Source of the DNA: Mycobacterium marinum | GTDB taxonomy: Bacteria; Actinomycetota; Actinomycetes; Mycobacteriales; Mycobacteriaceae | Length of the DNA stretch: 64,000 nt | Direction: 5' to 3' | Assembly (NCBI RefSeq): GCF_003391395.1 | Contig: NZ_CP024190.1 | Span: forward strand, 5,208,001 to 5,272,000 | In this document: positions 1-9,039 of the stretch, piece after piece | Layout of the letters: the number at the start of each line of letters is the position of its first letter | Numbering within the stretch: the first letter of the stretch is position 1 | The notes under the pieces: generated by a model | Database searches by the model: none | What the model saw: only the letters and a program-made list of their open reading frames with translations | What the model was told of the DNA's origin: nothing | Position numbers and translations under genes: made by a program

Positions 1-420
1 CAGAAAACCGGCTTTCGGGTAGTAGGTGCCGCAGTAGAAGGGCCGCCCATCAGGGGTCAGGAAGCACGTCATCGGCCAGCCGCCCTGCCCGGTGAGGGCA
101 ACAGTGGCGTTCATGTAGACCGCGTCGATATCGGGCCGTTCCTCGCGATCCACCTTGATGTTGACGAAGCCCGCGTTCATCACCGCCGCCACTTCGGCGT
201 CCTCGAACGATTCATGGGCCATGACGTGACACCAGTGACATGCGGCGTATCCGATCGACAACAGAATCGGCACGTCGCGCGCGGCGGCGTCAGCCAGCGC
301 CTGCGGTGTCCATTGCTGCCAATGCACGGGGTTGTCGGCGTGCTGGCGCAGGTACGGACTGGTGGCCTGCGCGAGGGTATTGGTTCCGGAGAAACCGGCC
401 GATGAATCAGCCGGGGTCAT
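1..420 (-). CDS. DUF255/thioredoxin-fold protein, N-terminal part (window edge)
   Basis: This is the first 140 codons of a protein that runs off the left edge. It begins MTPADSSAGFSG and contains the DUF255 signature: SPYLRQHADNPVHW, then YAACHWCHVMAHESFED with the CxxC-like pair, then VNIKVDREERPDID and GGWPMTCFLTPDGRPF. This is the thioredoxin-like N-terminal domain of the YyaL/SPATA20 family, whose full members are about 670 residues with a C-terminal alpha/alpha-toroid domain; the exact substrate is not known. By gene order it corresponds to Rv1084. The ATG at 420 overlaps the end of the upstream small membrane-protein gene by 14 bp, so the two are probably co-transcribed with mca. Confidence 0.9.
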   Translation of the reverse strand, partial: MTPADSSAGFSGTNTLAQATSPYLRQHADNPVHWQQWTPQALADAAARDVPILLSIGYAACHWCHVMAHESFEDAEVAAVMNAGFVNIKVDREERPDIDAVYMNATVALTGQGGWPMTCFLTPDGRPFYCGTYYPKAGFL

Positions 421-706
421 CGGCCGGCCCCGGCGATCGCGTGGTGGCGCCACCGTCCGCGGCGGGCGGTTCCTCGACGTCCACCACATCCGTGCCCTCG
501 TCGGCCGCCTGATCCGGCTCGGGGTGCGCACGATCGAAGGATTCCGGGACCTTCCTGAGTTGCCGGTTCATCGATCGCAGCAGAAACAACGTGGCGATGA
601 CCAAGACCACGACGACGAGCAGCCCCAACGGACTGGCCTTGCCGAAATCGGGTCCGGTATTGCGCGGTGCATCGTCTGCAATCACAGTGAGCAGAAACTG
701 GTTCAT
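407..706 (-). CDS. Small single-pass membrane protein (Rv1083-like)
   Basis: A 99-residue protein. It has an N-terminal extracytoplasmic stretch, one membrane segment at about residues 27-46 (LGLLVVVVLVIATLFLLRS), a basic stop-transfer stretch, and an acidic proline-rich tail. No enzymatic motif is visible. The start overlaps the end of mca by 4 bp and the stop overlaps the DUF255 gene by 14 bp, so mca, this gene and the DUF255 gene form a tightly packed operon on the minus strand. The same order occurs around mca in M. tuberculosis. The function is unknown; the membrane topology is an inference from hydrophobicity. Confidence 0.85.
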   Translation of the reverse strand: MNQFLLTVIADDAPRNTGPDFGKASPLGLLVVVVLVIATLFLLRSMNRQLRKVPESFDRAHPEPDQAADEGTDVVDVEEPPAADGGATTRSPGPADDPG

Positions 707-1575
707 TGGCTCGACTCGATTCCGGCGAACAACTCGGTCTCAGGCAGACCGATGGGGATGCGCGAGCGGGCCAACTCGAATTCCTCGGTCGGCCAGAGTT
801 CGCGCTGCCACGACAGCGGCGCCGCGAAGAATTCGGCGTTGGGGTCGATCTGGGTCGCATGCGCCCGCAAGGCGTCGTCGCGTTGGGCGAAATAGCCCGA
901 GCACTCAACGCGGGTGGTGACTCGGTTGGCAAACGGATCGTGGTCGGGATGCCAGTGCTCGAGCCACTTGCCGAACGGACCTTCCTGGCCGCGCTTGATG
1001 AACTCGTCTTGCAGAATCCGCATGCGCTCACGCAGGAAGCCGTGGATGTAGTAGAGCTTGGACACCGTCCAGGGCTCACCGGCATCCGGGAACCGCAGAT
1101 AGTCGGCAGCGGCCTCGTAGGCGCCGATGGAGACCTGGTGGCAGCGGATGTGGTCGGGGTGCGGGTAGCCGCCGTTCTCGTCGTAGGTCGTCATCACGTG
1201 GGGCCGGAATTCCCGCACCACACGTACCAGCGCTTCGATGGAATCTTCCAAGGGCACCAGGGCGAAACATCCCTCGGGCAGCGGGGGCGGCGGATCCCCC
1301 TTCGGCAGTCCGGAGTCGACGAACCCCAGCCAGGTGTGCTCCACACCGAGAATCTCGGCCGCCTTCGCCATCTCGTCGCGGCGAATTTCGGAGATGTGCC
1401 CGTGCACGTCGGGCAGATCCATCGCCGGGTTGAGAATCTCGCCACGCTCGCCCCCGGTCAACGTCACCACCAGCACGCGATGACCCTCATCCGCGTACCG
1501 GGCAAGAGTGGCGGCGCCCTTACTGGACTCGTCGTCGGGGTGGGCATGCACCGCCATCAACCGCAGTTTGCTCAC
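703..1575 (-). CDS. mca: Mycothiol S-conjugate amidase
   Basis: A 290-residue LmbE/PIG-L-family zinc amidase that cleaves mycothiol S-conjugates into a mercapturic acid and GlcN-inositol, detoxifying electrophiles and antibiotics in the cytoplasm. The zinc-binding motif HAHPDDE lies at residues 10-16 (His12 and Asp15 as ligands), and the third-ligand region YPHPDH is at 137-142. Length matches mycobacterial Mca (about 288). The alternative, MshB, is close in sequence; the downstream small membrane protein and DUF255 gene favour Mca. It starts with ATG at 1575, divergent from the DUF4307 gene with about 140 bp between them. Confidence 0.93.
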   Translation of the reverse strand: MSKLRLMAVHAHPDDESSKGAATLARYADEGHRVLVVTLTGGERGEILNPAMDLPDVHGHISEIRRDEMAKAAEILGVEHTWLGFVDSGLPKGDPPPPLPEGCFALVPLEDSIEALVRVVREFRPHVMTTYDENGGYPHPDHIRCHQVSIGAYEAAADYLRFPDAGEPWTVSKLYYIHGFLRERMRILQDEFIKRGQEGPFGKWLEHWHPDHDPFANRVTTRVECSGYFAQRDDALRAHATQIDPNAEFFAAPLSWQRELWPTEEFELARSRIPIGLPETELFAGIESSQ

Positions 1576-1716
1576 GTGCTCCCTTGTCCGTCTGCTGGTC
1601 GGGCCGTCTGCTCGCCGGCCGATTGCGCCACTATAATTTCAGTTCTCAATCGTTCCATCTTGTCGTCCGGCGCCTGACGCCCGCCCACAGCCCTTCCCCG
1701 ATCCGCCAAGCCAGGC

Positions 1717-2151
1717 ATGAATCCAGCACCCATATCCCGTCCCGAAGCCCGCTATGGGCGGTCTCGACTCTCCGGTAGGTCGCGGCGCTACATCCTCATC
1801 GCTCTGGCGGTGTTGGTGGTGGTGGCCGGGACCGCGCTTGCCGTGATCGGCTACCAGCGGATCGTCACCAACGCCGTTACCGGCAAATTGGCCGGCTACC
1901 GCGTGATCGATGAGCAGACGGCATCGGTGACGATCAGCGTGACGCGGTCAGACCCGTCACGGCCGGTCGATTGCATCGTGCGCGTCCGGGCCAAGGACGG
2001 TAGCGAGACCGGCCGGCGAGAGGTGCTGGTGCCGCCCTCGGACCAAACCACCGTGCAGGTGACGACGACCCTGAAATCGAGCAAGCCGCCGTTGATGGCG
2101 GACGTATACGGTTGCGGCACAGATGTGCCCGCTTACTTGCGCTCACCTTGA
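1717..2151 (+). CDS. DUF4307 membrane-anchored protein (Rv1081c-like)
   Basis: A 144-residue protein with a basic N-terminus, one membrane anchor at about residues 30-50 (YILIALAVLVVVAGTALAVIGY), and an extracytoplasmic beta-rich domain. That domain has the DUF4307 pattern: SVTISVTRSDPSRPVDCIVRVRAK in two steps, then a VxVPPSDQTTVQVTTTLKSS strand pair and a conserved Cys near the C-terminus. Family function is not established. It sits just upstream of greA on the same strand, separated by about 230 bp that contain a strong hairpin, so it is probably a separate transcript. Confidence 0.85.
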   Translation: MNPAPISRPEARYGRSRLSGRSRRYILIALAVLVVVAGTALAVIGYQRIVTNAVTGKLAGYRVIDEQTASVTISVTRSDPSRPVDCIVRVRAKDGSETGRREVLVPPSDQTTVQVTTTLKSSKPPLMADVYGCGTDVPAYLRSP

Positions 2152-2218
2152 CCGCGCAACAAACCCCGAACTGCGCATATGCAGTCACCAACTGTTAGCG
2201 CGGTGGTAACATGGCTAG

Positions 2219-2246
2219 ATACACGGTCCTGACCGGGACCGTGTAT
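2219..2246. terminator. Perfect 11-bp stem hairpin between the DUF4307 gene and greA
   Basis: The arms ATACACGGTCC (2219-2229) and GGACCGTGTAT (2236-2246) are exact reverse complements around a 6-nt loop. It lies 68 bp after the DUF4307 stop and 137 bp before the greA start. It is most simply an intrinsic terminator lacking a U-tract, as is common in mycobacteria. A role in the greA leader cannot be excluded. Confidence 0.6.
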
Positions 2247-2382
2247 TGCTGCATTAATGGCCGTGAGCAGAAGCGGAGTGGCAGCGACCGGGGTGGGGGC
2301 CCGCGTACGCCCGATACCGGGTTGATGCGGGATCAGCAACTTGCGCGCATGCGCCAAAAGACAACACAAGGAGCGCCACGAG

Positions 2383-2877
2383 ATGACGGATACTCAGGTG
2401 ACCTGGTTAACCCAGGAGTCACATGACCGACTCAAGGCCGAGCTCGATCACTTGATCGCCAATCGTCCGATCATCGCCGCCGAAATCAATGACCGCCGCG
2501 AAGAGGGCGACCTGCGCGAGAACGGCGGCTACCACGCCGCCCGCGAAGAGCAGGGCCAGCAAGAGGCCCGCATCCGCCAGCTGCAGGACCTGCTCAACAA
2601 CGCCAAGGTCGGCGAAGCGCCCAAGCAGTCCGGTATCGCCCTGCCCGGTTCCGTGGTGAAGGTCTACTACAACGGCGACCAGTCCGATAGCGAGACATTC
2701 CTCATCGCCACCCGCCAAGAAGGCGTCAACGACGGCAAGCTCGAGGTGTACTCGCCGAATTCCCCGCTCGGTGGCGCCCTGATCGACGCCAAGGTCGGCG
2801 AGACCCGTAGCTACACGGTGCCCAACGGCAGCGTCATCGAGGTCACGCTGATCAGCGCCGAGCCCTACCACTCCTGA
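2383..2877 (+). CDS. greA: Transcription elongation factor GreA
   Basis: A 164-residue protein with the GreA layout. The N-terminal antiparallel coiled coil (about residues 1-80) contains the conserved EEGDLRENGGYHAAREEQ, whose acidic tip residues reach the RNA polymerase active centre and stimulate cleavage of backtracked RNA. The C-terminal FKBP-like domain has SPNSPLGGALIDAKVGE and ends TVPNGSVIEV. The start chosen is ATG at 2383, after AAGGAG at 2368-2373; this gives MTDTQVTW, the usual mycobacterial length. It converges with metB, and a strong hairpin separates the two stops. Confidence 0.96.
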   Translation: MTDTQVTWLTQESHDRLKAELDHLIANRPIIAAEINDRREEGDLRENGGYHAAREEQGQQEARIRQLQDLLNNAKVGEAPKQSGIALPGSVVKVYYNGDQSDSETFLIATRQEGVNDGKLEVYSPNSPLGGALIDAKVGETRSYTVPNGSVIEVTLISAEPYHS

Positions 2878-2882
2878 CCTGA

Positions 2883-2940
2883 CGAGCAGACACAGAATCG
2901 CACCCAGCGCGCGCTGCGCGTGCGATTCTGTGTCTGCTCG
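2883..2940. terminator. 21-bp perfect inverted repeat between convergent greA and metB
   Basis: The left arm (2883-2903, starting CGAGCAGACACAGAATCGC) and right arm (2920-2940) are perfect reverse complements around a 16-nt GC-rich loop. The position, 5 bp past the greA stop and 20 bp past the metB stop, fits a bidirectional terminator. Nearly the same arm sequence recurs at 38611-38670. Confidence 0.8.
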
Positions 2941-2959
2941 CGGGCTGCTCGCGCCGGGG

Positions 2960-4126
2960 TTAGCCCAGCGCCTGTTTGAGGTCGTCGAGGAGATCGGCAA
3001 CGTCTTCGATACCGACCGACAGCCGCACCAGGTCATCGGGCACTTCTAGCTGCGAACCCGCGGTCGATGCGTGAGTCATCGCGCTGGGATGCTCGATCAG
3101 CGACTCCACACCGCCTAGCGATTCGGCCAGGATGAAGATGTTCGTCTTGGCACACAGCTGTTCGGCGGCGGTGCGGCCGGCTCGCATCCGCACCGAAACC
3201 ATGCCGCCAAACCCGCGCATCTGCCGCGCCGCCACGGCATGGCCGGGGTGACTGGGCAACCCGGGGTACAACACGGTGCTGATCGCGGGATGTTCGGCGA
3301 GGAATTCCGCCACGGCAGCGGCATTTTCACTGTGCCGCTGCATGCGCAGGACCAGGGTTTTCAGGCCGCGCATGGTCAGGTACGCGTCGAACGGGCCCGG
3401 CACCGCGCCCGCCCCGTTCTGCAAGAAGGCAAAAGACTGGTCCAGCTCTTCGTCATTGGTCACCAGTGCGCCACCCACCACATCGGAGTGACCACCGATG
3501 TACTTGGTGGTGGAGTGCAGCACCACGTCGGCGCCCAGTGATAGCGGCTGCTGCAGCGCCGGAGATGCGAAGGTGTTGTCCACCAGAACTTTCGCCGAGC
3601 TGTCCGCACCCAGCTGGGCGATGCCGGCGATGTCGGCGATCGACAGCAGCGGATTGGTCGGTGTTTCCACCCAAATCAGTCGGGTGGTTGGTCTTATCGC
3701 CGCACGCACCGCATCCAGATCCGCCAGGGCTACCGGCGTGTACTCGACGTTCCACCCGGTGAAGACCTTGTCAATCAACCGGAAGGTGCCGCCGTAGGCG
3801 TCGTCGGGGATGACGACATGGTCACCCGGTCGCAGCATTGCCCGCAGCGCGCAGTCGGCGGCGGCCATGCCGGAACTGAACGCACGCCCGAACGCCGCGT
3901 CTTCAACCGCGGCAAGCGCGGCTTCCAAGGCGGTGCGAGTCGGATTGCCGGTTCGCGCATACTCATAGCCGCCCCGCAGACCGCCGACACCGTCCTGGGC
4001 GAAGGTGCTGCTGGCATAGATCGGAGCGTTGACGGCTCCGGTCGCCGGGTCCGGGCGATAGCCGGAATGAATGGCTCGTGTTGCGAGTCCGGCGAACCGG
4101 TGCTGCGCCTTGTGATCGTCCTTCAT
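2960..4126 (-). CDS. metB: Cystathionine gamma-synthase
   Basis: A 388-residue PLP enzyme of the Cys/Met metabolism family. It condenses an O-acyl-homoserine with cysteine to form cystathionine in methionine biosynthesis. Visible features are YEYARTGNPTR (55-65), the GMA turn with SSGMAAADCA (84-93), the substrate-binding stretch WVETPTNPLL and the PLP lysine in HSTTKYIGGHSD (Lys208). The C-terminal SLGGVESLIEHPSAMTH is typical of the family. ATG at 4126 gives the length of M. tuberculosis MetB; an in-frame ATG at 4171 would add 15 untypical residues. Its neighbourhood with cbs, about 1.1 kb upstream on the same strand, links it to transsulfuration; a gamma-lyase activity is possible from sequence alone. 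Confidence 0.93.
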   Translation of the reverse strand: MKDDHKAQHRFAGLATRAIHSGYRPDPATGAVNAPIYASSTFAQDGVGGLRGGYEYARTGNPTRTALEAALAAVEDAAFGRAFSSGMAAADCALRAMLRPGDHVVIPDDAYGGTFRLIDKVFTGWNVEYTPVALADLDAVRAAIRPTTRLIWVETPTNPLLSIADIAGIAQLGADSSAKVLVDNTFASPALQQPLSLGADVVLHSTTKYIGGHSDVVGGALVTNDEELDQSFAFLQNGAGAVPGPFDAYLTMRGLKTLVLRMQRHSENAAAVAEFLAEHPAISTVLYPGLPSHPGHAVAARQMRGFGGMVSVRMRAGRTAAEQLCAKTNIFILAESLGGVESLIEHPSAMTHASTAGSQLEVPDDLVRLSVGIEDVADLLDDLKQALG

Positions 4127-4225
4127 CGGTGACCAGCCTAATAGCGAACGCCACCCCGGCCGTAATCGCACGGCCGAGGTGGCGCTTTGCTAATCACTCA
4201 CTGACACAAGTGAGTTGCGTTGCAC

Positions 4226-5026
4226 TCAGAGCGGTAGGCAAACCGTCGTCATGATCTTGTCGGCAAGCGTCTGCCGCTTGGCGTCCCACAGCGGGAACAG
4301 GAACCCGATGTAGCAGATGATCGCGTCGACGATGTGCGCGAGCTGGCGCACCACCGACATTCCGAAGCCCAACGGCTCCCCCGTGGTTTCGCTGACCACC
4401 TTGAACTTCATGATCGACTTGCCGATGCTCGAACCGGTGGTGCCTTGGCGGTAGCCGTAGTCCCACACCAGGTAGGCCAACCCCACCAGGGACAACAACC
4501 ATTGCGCCAGCTGACCGATCATCGACGGCTGGGATACGCAGTACTGGCCGATGTCGTACTGACTGATGTCGGTCACGCACGACGAGGTCGTGGTCACCAT
4601 CATGATCAGCCAGCCAATGCCGGAAACCACAACGTAGGGCGCGAAGTCGATGAGCGCGGCCAGCACGCGAGTGATCCACGGCGTGTAGGACTCCGCCGGC
4701 AGTGCACGAATCGCCGGCCCAGGTGGGGGCGGTGCGTATCCACCCGCCGACGGTGGTGGCGGCGGGTAGCCACCTTCCAGCGGTGGTGGTGGCGGAGGCG
4801 GCGGATAAGCGCTGCCGCCGGGCGCCGACGGCGGCGGCGGTGGCGGCGGATAGCCGCTGGTGCTGGGCGACGGGGGCGGTGGCGGCGGCGGGTAGCCGCC
4901 CCCACTGGGCGCCGAGGGAGGCGGTGGTGCTTGGTACCCACCAGCGGGCGGCTCCGACCCACCGGAGGATCCGGGAGGCGGAGGCGGTGGGGGGTAAGAC
5001 CCGCCGGGAGGCGGCTGATCGGTCAT
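4226..5026 (-). CDS. pra: Proline-rich antigen homologue with RDD membrane domain
   Basis: A 266-residue protein in two parts. Residues 1 to about 105 are a Pro/Gly-rich cytoplasmic region made of PPPPPP runs interspersed with GGYPPPPP and SAPSGG. Residues from about 120 onward form an RDD-family domain beginning PWITRVLAALIDFAP (the conserved R and D) with membrane segments and the family motif QGTTGSSIGKSIMKFKVV in two halves. It matches the 36-kDa proline-rich antigen (Pra) family known from M. leprae and M. tuberculosis Rv1078. The low-complexity repeats probably vary between strains. ATG at 5026 (MTDQPPPG) is preferred to the ATG two codons upstream. Confidence 0.9.
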   Translation of the reverse strand: MTDQPPPGGSYPPPPPPPGSSGGSEPPAGGYQAPPPPSAPSGGGYPPPPPPPSPSTSGYPPPPPPPSAPGGSAYPPPPPPPPLEGGYPPPPPSAGGYAPPPPGPAIRALPAESYTPWITRVLAALIDFAPYVVVSGIGWLIMMVTTTSSCVTDISQYDIGQYCVSQPSMIGQLAQWLLSLVGLAYLVWDYGYRQGTTGSSIGKSIMKFKVVSETTGEPLGFGMSVVRQLAHIVDAIICYIGFLFPLWDAKRQTLADKIMTTVCLPL

Positions 5027-5221
5027 GGGCAACCTTCCACTCGGAATTAGCTGAAGTAGGCGGCCTTACAGTACCTGAGGTTGGCGGTCTGCGTAGAGAT
5101 CAGGCTAGAGCTGCGCCCGAGCCGCGATTCGCGCCATTACCAGCATGGTTGGGCACCGTCGGGGAGGTAGCTACCAGCCGAGTTTGTTCCTAGCCGGGCT
5201 AAGTTGTGGCGCCGCGGCGGA

Positions 5222-6616
5222 CTAGCGCCGCAACGCCCCTTCGGAAAGGAATCCCAACAAGTCATACCGGGTGATGACCCCGACCGGCTTGCCCTCCTCG
5301 ACGACCATCAAGGCATCCCAGTCCCGCAATGCCTTGCCTGCCGCACCGACCAATTCACCGGCGCCGATCAACTTCAGCGGCGGGCTCATGTGCTGGGAGA
5401 CGGCGTCGGCCAGCTTGGCCTTGCCCGAGAATACGGCCGAGAGCAGTTCGCGTTCGGACACGCTGCCGGCAACTTCACCGGCCATCACCGGCGGCTCGGC
5501 GCCGACCACCGGCATCTGCGACACCCCATATTCCCGCAGGATTCCGATGGCATCGCGCACCGTCTCGGAGGGGTGGGTGTGGACCAGAGCTGGCAATGCA
5601 CCGGACTTGCGCCGCAACACATCACCGACCGTGGACGCATCGGTCCTGCCGTCGAGGCGGCTGCGCAAGAAACCGTATGACGACATCCACGCGTCGTTGA
5701 AGATCTTCGACATGTAACCGCGCCCGCCGTCGGGCAGCAGCACGACAACCAGCGCGTCGGGCCCTGCTTGTTCGGCGACCCGCAGGGCGGCCACCACCGC
5801 CATCCCGCAGGATCCGCCCACCAGCATCGCCTCTTCTCGGGCCAGCCGCCGGGTCATGTCAAAGGAGTCGGAGTCCGACACCGCGATGATCTCGTCGGGC
5901 ACCGTGGCGTCGTAGGCCGCCGGCCAGAAGTCCTCGCCCACCCCCTCGACCAGGTAGGGCCGCCCGGTCCCGCCGGAATACACCGACCCCTCCGGGTCGG
6001 CGCCGATGACGCGGACCTTGCCGCCCGACACCTCCTTGAGGTAGCGCCCCGCGCCGCTGATCGTTCCACCGGTGCCGATGCCGGCAACGAAATGTGTGAT
6101 CTTGCCGTCGGTATCGGCCCAGATCTCCGGGCCGGTGGTCGCGTAGTGGCTGGCCGGGCCTTCGGGGTTGGCGTACTGGTCGGGCTTCCACGCACCGTCG
6201 ATTTCTCTGACCAGCCGGTCAGAGACGCTGTAGTAGCTGTCCGGATCCTCCGGCGGCACCGCCGTCGGGCACACCACGACCTCAGCGCCGTAGGCCCGCA
6301 AGACGTTTCGTTTGTCCTCGCTGACCTTGTCGGGGCAGACGAATACGCACTTGTAGCCACGGTGCTGGGCGACCAGGGCCAGACCCACCCCGGTATTGCC
6401 CGACGTCGGCTCGACGATGGTGCCGCCGGGGCGCAGCGCGCCGCTGGCCTCGGCCGCGTCGATCATCTTGATCGCGATCCGGTCCTTGGAGCTGCCGCCA
6501 GGGTTGAGATATTCGACCTTCGCCGCCACCGTGCCGATCCCGGCCGGAACGACCGCGTTCAGGCGAACCAGTGGTGTGCCGCCGATGAGATCACTGATGT
6601 GCTGGGCGATCCGCAT
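5222..6616 (-). CDS. cbs: Cystathionine beta-synthase
   Basis: A 464-residue type II PLP synthase with a C-terminal regulatory pair of CBS domains. It condenses serine and homocysteine to cystathionine (reverse transsulfuration). The PLP lysine is Lys44 in NPGGSSKDRIAIK; the phosphate-binding loops are EPTSGNTGVGLA and GIGTGGTISGAG. CBS domain 1 starts around residue 335 (VGDVLRRKSGALPALVHTHP) and domain 2 ends with GKPVGVITRYDLLGF. ATG at 6616 (MRIAQHI) gives exactly the length of the M. tuberculosis protein; ATG at 6625 is a close alternative. It lies between lipU and pra, all on the minus strand, with 58 bp to lipU. Confidence 0.95.
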   Translation of the reverse strand: MRIAQHISDLIGGTPLVRLNAVVPAGIGTVAAKVEYLNPGGSSKDRIAIKMIDAAEASGALRPGGTIVEPTSGNTGVGLALVAQHRGYKCVFVCPDKVSEDKRNVLRAYGAEVVVCPTAVPPEDPDSYYSVSDRLVREIDGAWKPDQYANPEGPASHYATTGPEIWADTDGKITHFVAGIGTGGTISGAGRYLKEVSGGKVRVIGADPEGSVYSGGTGRPYLVEGVGEDFWPAAYDATVPDEIIAVSDSDSFDMTRRLAREEAMLVGGSCGMAVVAALRVAEQAGPDALVVVLLPDGGRGYMSKIFNDAWMSSYGFLRSRLDGRTDASTVGDVLRRKSGALPALVHTHPSETVRDAIGILREYGVSQMPVVGAEPPVMAGEVAGSVSERELLSAVFSGKAKLADAVSQHMSPPLKLIGAGELVGAAGKALRDWDALMVVEEGKPVGVITRYDLLGFLSEGALRR

Positions 6617-6674
6617 GGGCTTCATCGTGTCAGGCCGGTCCCGGCGAACCACACTCCGGGTACGGCGCAACCCC

Positions 6675-7742
6675 CTAGCCGGTTGCCTCGCGGATGTAGT
6701 CGCCGATCTGACGCAGGGAGCGGGTCGCCTCGGGCAACAACGGCCCGGCGACCTGAAAGTCGTGCACCTGTCCCGGCCAGACACGCACCTCGGCGGGCAC
6801 CCCGACCGCCGCCAACTTGCGCGCCGCCAGCTGGGCGTCGTGCAACAGCACCTCGGATCCCGACACGTGAATCAGGGTCCGCGGCAGCCCCGGCCGGATG
6901 TGCTCGAGCGGCTCGTAGAGTTCCTCGGGTTTGCCGTCGACTTTGTTTTTAGCGGCCGCGCTAGCAACCAATTCACCAAGCGCGTCGAAAGCCTTCGGCG
7001 GGAACATCGCATCCCGCTTAATGTTGGGATGAGCCTTTTTCTGCTCCTTTGCTAGCTGCAGCAGTGGCGAGATCGCGACAAGGGCGGCCGGCTCCTCGCC
7101 TTCGTCCTGCAGCCGCTGCGCGAGAGTCAGCGCGAGATAGCCGCCGGCGGAGTCTCCGGCCAACACGATCTGTTCCGGGTCGTACCCCAACAACCTCAGC
7201 CAGCGGTAGCCGTCGTGGCAGTCATCGAGCGCCATACCGATCGAGTGTTTGGGCATCAGCCGATAGTTGACGATCAGAACGGGCGCGTCAGCAAACTTTG
7301 AGAGCAGCTCGACCAACCGGCCGTGCGAGTTTGCTCCACAGGTCAGGAAGGCGCCGCCGTGGAGATAGAGGACCACGCGCCGGGTCCCGTCGGCGGGCAG
7401 CACGCCCGGCGCCCGAACCAGTTGCGCTGCCGCATTTGGCAAGCTCACCGCGGCCCTCACGGTGGCAGACGCCGGGACCAAAGCCTTCGCGGCGTGATCG
7501 ATGAGGCCCCATGGCCAAGGTAGATGCGGCACGTGGCTACCGACCGCCAGCACCGGCCGAATGGTCAGCCGCGAGGCAAGCGTCGCGACCCGCGCAGCAA
7601 CGCTCGGGCCCGACTCGACAACCTCGACCGGAGCGCCATCACTGATGGCGAATCTGCGTGCCTCGAGTCTACGTGTCTTGAGTACGTCTCGTGGGCGAAT
7701 GGCATGGATAGGGTTACTGGGGACCCTGCTAGGTGCGGTCAT
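6675..7742 (-). CDS. lipU: Alpha/beta-hydrolase lipase/esterase of the HSL family
   Basis: A 355-residue hormone-sensitive-lipase type esterase. The oxyanion-hole motif is YLHGGAFLTCG, the nucleophile elbow is LAGDSAGGYLAL, and the late catalytic residues lie in SEVLLHDAQ and GQVHDFQ. Such enzymes hydrolyse short to medium acyl esters; the natural substrate here is unknown. The N-terminal ~70 residues before ALVPASATVRAA make it longer than my memory of LipU (about 297 residues), so a downstream start is possible; ATG at 7742 is used here. It is followed by cbs and divergent from the GDSL esterase. Confidence 0.85.
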   Translation of the reverse strand: MTAPSRVPSNPIHAIRPRDVLKTRRLEARRFAISDGAPVEVVESGPSVAARVATLASRLTIRPVLAVGSHVPHLPWPWGLIDHAAKALVPASATVRAAVSLPNAAAQLVRAPGVLPADGTRRVVLYLHGGAFLTCGANSHGRLVELLSKFADAPVLIVNYRLMPKHSIGMALDDCHDGYRWLRLLGYDPEQIVLAGDSAGGYLALTLAQRLQDEGEEPAALVAISPLLQLAKEQKKAHPNIKRDAMFPPKAFDALGELVASAAAKNKVDGKPEELYEPLEHIRPGLPRTLIHVSGSEVLLHDAQLAARKLAAVGVPAEVRVWPGQVHDFQVAGPLLPEATRSLRQIGDYIREATG

Positions 7743-7975
7743 GCGCAACACTTCCTACGTCGTTGTAGTCCGATAAGGCATGTGATGGAGCGGCCAAGCG
7801 TTCGGATTGAACCTGCTCCCCCGAGCGATTTGCCAACTCCTCCGACTTAGCTTGACAGCTTACTTCTTAAACAACGCTTAATGAGTCTGATTCGATACCA
7901 CAATTGATCCACAACGTAATTCACCTGTTTTGTCAGGTAGACCCGCAAACAGAGAAGCCGATCTAAACTGATCGC

Positions 7976-8947
7976 GTGGGCATACGCGTGCCGCGGCGTT
8001 CGACGATCGCTCTGGCCACAGCGGGTGCACTCGCCTCGACAGGTACGGCCTATCTGGGCGCACGCAACTTGCTGGTCGGCCAGGCTACGCACGCGCGCAC
8101 CATCATCCCCAAAGCCTGGGACGTACCTCCCCGTGCCGATGGGGTCTACTCCCGCGGCGGTGGGCCGGTGCAGCGCTGGCGCCGCGGAACCCCCTTTGAC
8201 CTACACCTGATGATGTTCGGCGACTCCACGGCGTGCGGATACGGCTGTGGCAGCCCCGAGGAAGTGCCGGGCGTGGTGATGGCACGCAAGCTCGCCGAGC
8301 AGACCGGCAAGCGGGTGCGGTTGAGCACCAAAGCCCTGGTCGGCGCCACCTCAAAAGGCGTGTGCGGTCAGGTCGACGCGATGTTTGTGGCCGGACCGCC
8401 ACCGGACGCCGCGGTCATCATCATCGGCGCCAACGACATAACAGCACTCAACGGGATCGGCCCCTCCGCGGAACGGCTTGGCTCGGTGGTACGCAAGCTG
8501 CGCGCCCGCGGCGCAATCGTGGTGGTCGGCACGTGCCCGGACTTCAGTGTCATCACCGCAATACCGCAACCGTTGCGGTCCCTGGCTCACACGCGAGGAA
8601 GCCAGCTCGCCCGCGCTCAGACCGCCGCCGTCAAGGCGGCCGGCGGGGTCCCGGTTCCGCTCGCCAATCTGCTGGCACGCCAATTCCGGGCCGAACCCGA
8701 ACGGATGTTCTCCGCCGACCGATATCACCCATCCGCAACGGCGTACGCCCTGGCGGCCGATCAGCTGCTCCTCAGTCTGCGCGATGCGTTACGCGAAAAG
8801 ATCGGGAGCGCAATGCTTCCCGTGCCGTCGCGGCCTAGCTTCCGCACCAGCAGCCAGGAGCGTTCCCGGGGCGCCATCGTCACCCGGCTGTGGCGGCGGC
8901 CGGTCCCGGTGGTTGGTGGACCCGTCCCGATCCCGGCTAGCGGCTAG
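7976..8947 (+). CDS. Exported or anchored SGNH/GDSL-type esterase (Rv1075c-like)
   Basis: A 323-residue SGNH hydrolase. The N-terminus (about residues 8-35, STIALATAGALASTGTAYLG) is a hydrophobic signal or anchor. Block I is MMFGDSTACGYG with the nucleophile serine, block III is IIIGANDITAL, and block V is the terminal DRYHPSATAYAL with the catalytic Asp/His. Family members deacylate lipids, polysaccharides or small esters; the M. tuberculosis homologue has been described as an esterase. The start is GTG at 7976, divergent from lipU. A C-terminal extension of about 50 residues is rich in Pro and Arg. Confidence 0.88.
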   Translation: MGIRVPRRSTIALATAGALASTGTAYLGARNLLVGQATHARTIIPKAWDVPPRADGVYSRGGGPVQRWRRGTPFDLHLMMFGDSTACGYGCGSPEEVPGVVMARKLAEQTGKRVRLSTKALVGATSKGVCGQVDAMFVAGPPPDAAVIIIGANDITALNGIGPSAERLGSVVRKLRARGAIVVVGTCPDFSVITAIPQPLRSLAHTRGSQLARAQTAAVKAAGGVPVPLANLLARQFRAEPERMFSADRYHPSATAYALAADQLLLSLRDALREKIGSAMLPVPSRPSFRTSSQERSRGAIVTRLWRRPVPVVGGPVPIPASG

Positions 8948-9039
8948 TCGGGCAACGGGCCGCTGCACGACCCGAATCGTCACCAGGCTCGTCGTCAGGC
9001 TAGATTCGGCTTCGCCACACCCCAATGGAGGGAGCTGTT

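Noticed and set aside
706..1677. 323-codon open frame antisense to mca
   Set aside because: Shadow of a real gene in high-GC DNA. The minus-strand frame has the full zinc amidase motif set; this one has none.
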